A stretch of DNA of 36,504 bases from Cellulophaga sp. (GTDB lineage Bacteria; Bacteroidota; Bacteroidia; Flavobacteriales; Flavobacteriaceae). Every line of letters starts with the position of its first letter. Within the stretch, counting starts at the first letter, position 1. The position numbers and the translations under genes were made by a program. Location of the stretch: NCBI GenBank assembly GCA_030731855.1, contig JANQTG010000131.1, positions 14,440 through 50,943 of the forward strand, written 5' to 3'. The notes under the pieces were generated by a model. It saw only the letters and a list, made by a program, of their open reading frames with translations, did no database searches and was not told where the DNA came from. Of this stretch, positions 35,487 to 36,504 are shown piece after piece.

Positions 35487-36366
35487 TATTTTCTGCTATG
35501 GTAAACTTAATTTGGTTGGGCTCACAAATACTACGAAGAGCAAGCTCTAAGTCGTTATGACTAAAACTACCTGTAAATAACGTATTAGTATCGATATTTT
35601 TTGTATCGATAGTAATGTTAAATTGTCGTTCTAGTTCCGCTAAAACAAACCGTAACGGAATACCTTTAAAGGTACTTTCTTTCCTTAGCCAAGTAGGTTC
35701 TAAGGTATCTGGTATTCCCATCGCTGTAAATTTATTATCGATTACTACAAAAGAAAAGCCAGAAGGTAGTTTTGTAGTTTCGTCTTTAAATTGAACACTT
35801 ACCAAGCCTTCAAAACAGGTTACCTCAAAAAAGTTTTCTGTGCTTTTTACATTAAACTTAGTGCCTAGAACTTGAACTAAACCTTGTGCTGTTTCCACAG
35901 TAAATTGTTGACCTTTTGCTACCTTAAAAAAGGCTTCTCCACTTAATTTTAAAGTACGTTTGTTGACCCAGTTTTTCTTAGAGTATTTTATTTCAGATAC
36001 AGCATTTAAAACAACCTCAGAATTATCTGGTAATAAAATCAAAGTATTTTCTGCAATAGCGGTGGTAATAATTTCATTTTGTGAATTAAAATAAAAATAG
36101 GATCCAGTTAGGAGTAGGGCTATGGCAGCAGCGATTCGCATCCATTTTTTAATCGGACTCAATTTTATAAGCTTACTACTTTGTGCTTTTTTCTTTAGTT
36201 TGCTTTCGGCTAAAGCATTTTCCACATCAAAATCAGGAGCTTTTAAACGCTCTGTAGTGCTAATAATTTTTTGATACGAAGCAAACTCGTCCGACTTTTT
36301 AAAAGTCGCGAGTTCTTCTTCTGTTAATTCATTATTAAGCCATTTGGCTAAGTAATTTTCTTGCAT
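35455..36366 (-). CDS. FecR-family anti-sigma factor
   Basis: FecR-type proteins span the inner membrane, hold an ECF sigma factor and release it when the partner receptor binds substrate. It has 303 residues. The N-terminal cytosolic domain (1-75, starting MQENYLAKWLNNELTEEE) is followed by one membrane helix (WMRIAAAIALLLTGSYFYF, 75-93). Next come a periplasmic FecR domain (about 100-195, with LSGEAFFKVAKG and VQVLGTKFNV) and a C-terminal DUF4974-type domain (about 228-300). Its end overlaps the STN-receptor gene, supporting a signalling pair. The sigma factor gene is expected just beyond the window end. Heptanucleotide repeats lie upstream. Confidence 0.92.
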   Translation of the reverse strand: MQENYLAKWLNNELTEEELATFKKSDEFASYQKIISTTERLKAPDFDVENALAESKLKKKAQSSKLIKLSPIKKWMRIAAAIALLLTGSYFYFNSQNEIITTAIAENTLILLPDNSEVVLNAVSEIKYSKKNWVNKRTLKLSGEAFFKVAKGQQFTVETAQGLVQVLGTKFNVKSTENFFEVTCFEGLVSVQFKDETTKLPSGFSFVVIDNKFTAMGIPDTLEPTWLRKESTFKGIPLRFVLAELERQFNITIDTKNIDTNTLFTGSFSHNDLELALRSICEPNQIKFTIAENNVSLYAENTP

Positions 36367-36420
36367 AATATATGCTTATAGTATTAGAACAATTTGTTTT
36401 TTAAAAACCCTACTTTTTTC

Positions 36421-36448
36421 AGTCGAAAGTCGAAAGTCGAAAGTCGAA
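36421..36448. repeat. Four tandem AGTCGAA heptamers
   Basis: The 7-base unit AGTCGAA is repeated four times without error, followed by AG. On the fecR strand the unit reads TTCGACT. It directly adjoins a second heptamer array. Confidence 0.9.
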
Positions 36449-36450
36449 AG

Positions 36451-36504
36451 TTTCTGGTTTCTGGTTTCTGGTTTCTGGTTTCTGGTTTCTGGTTTCTGGT
36501 TTCT
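36451..36504. repeat. At least 7.7 tandem TTTCTGG heptamers, running off the window
   Basis: The 7-base unit TTTCTGG is repeated seven full times plus five bases, with no mismatch, up to the last base of the window. On the fecR strand the unit is CCAGAAA (equivalently AACCAGA). Perfect copies suggest recent slippage-driven change. The region 36367-36504 holds no gene. Confidence 0.92.

Noticed and set aside
36421-36504. CRISPR array
   Set aside because: The repeats are 7 bases long and directly adjacent, with no spacers, so they are simple tandem repeats.

Overview
The window looks like the chromosome of a marine member of the Flavobacteriaceae (Bacteroidota). The DNA is AT-rich. Gene starts lack Shine-Dalgarno sequences and are preceded by A-rich leaders. 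Several promoters fit the Bacteroidota pattern (TTTG, then TAnnTTTG). The protein families are also typical of the group: a C-minus bL36, a FecR plus STN-domain TonB receptor, CtlX, and a proteorhodopsin with a Blh retinal-forming enzyme. A species cannot be named from this window.

Region 1 (1-733, minus strand): a nearly complete rlmB/TrmH-family rRNA 2'-O-methyltransferase, divergent from the ribosomal cluster. Region 2 (about 860-18280, plus strand): the str, S10, spc and alpha clusters joined into one run: rpsL-rpsG-fusA-rpsJ-rplC-rplD-rplW-rplB-rpsS-rplV-rpsC-rplP-rpmC-rpsQ-rplN-rplX-rplE-rpsN-rpsH-rplF-rplR-rpsE-rpmD-rplO-secY-infA-rpmJ-rpsM-rpsK-rpsD-rpoA-rplQ. No tuf, adk or map is present. 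A good promoter starts the run and a strong terminator ends it. Most gaps are tiny, so the few longer ones stand out. They hold a long hairpin between rpsJ and rplC, a hairpin before rpsH, and 7-nt-periodic repeats before infA and rpsK.

Region 3 (18.3-25.9 kb, plus strand): carA, eno, a divergent GT5 glycogen synthase, citrate synthase, and two adjacent guanidino-group hydrolases (an ADI/DDAH-like protein and CtlX). Most are separated by terminators. Region 4 (26.2-28.3 kb, minus strand): a YbjT-like SDR/DUF2867 protein and two small conserved-looking hypothetical genes, then argS on the plus strand.

Region 5 (30.2-32.0 kb): a light-driven proton pump rhodopsin divergent from blh, which makes its retinal. 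Together they form a compact phototrophy module, but the carotenoid genes are not in the window. Region 6 (32.1-36.5 kb): a membrane-anchored MtfA-like zinc peptidase, converging on a TonB-dependent receptor with an STN signalling domain and its overlapping FecR anti-sigma factor. Upstream of fecR lie two back-to-back heptanucleotide tandem repeats that run off the window end.

Most of the window is core genome, and I see no clearly new multi-gene system. The most interesting signals are the regulatory RNA hairpins at unusual places in the ribosomal run, the 7-nt repeats upstream of gene starts, and the glycine at the rhodopsin's predicted carotenoid-antenna window.
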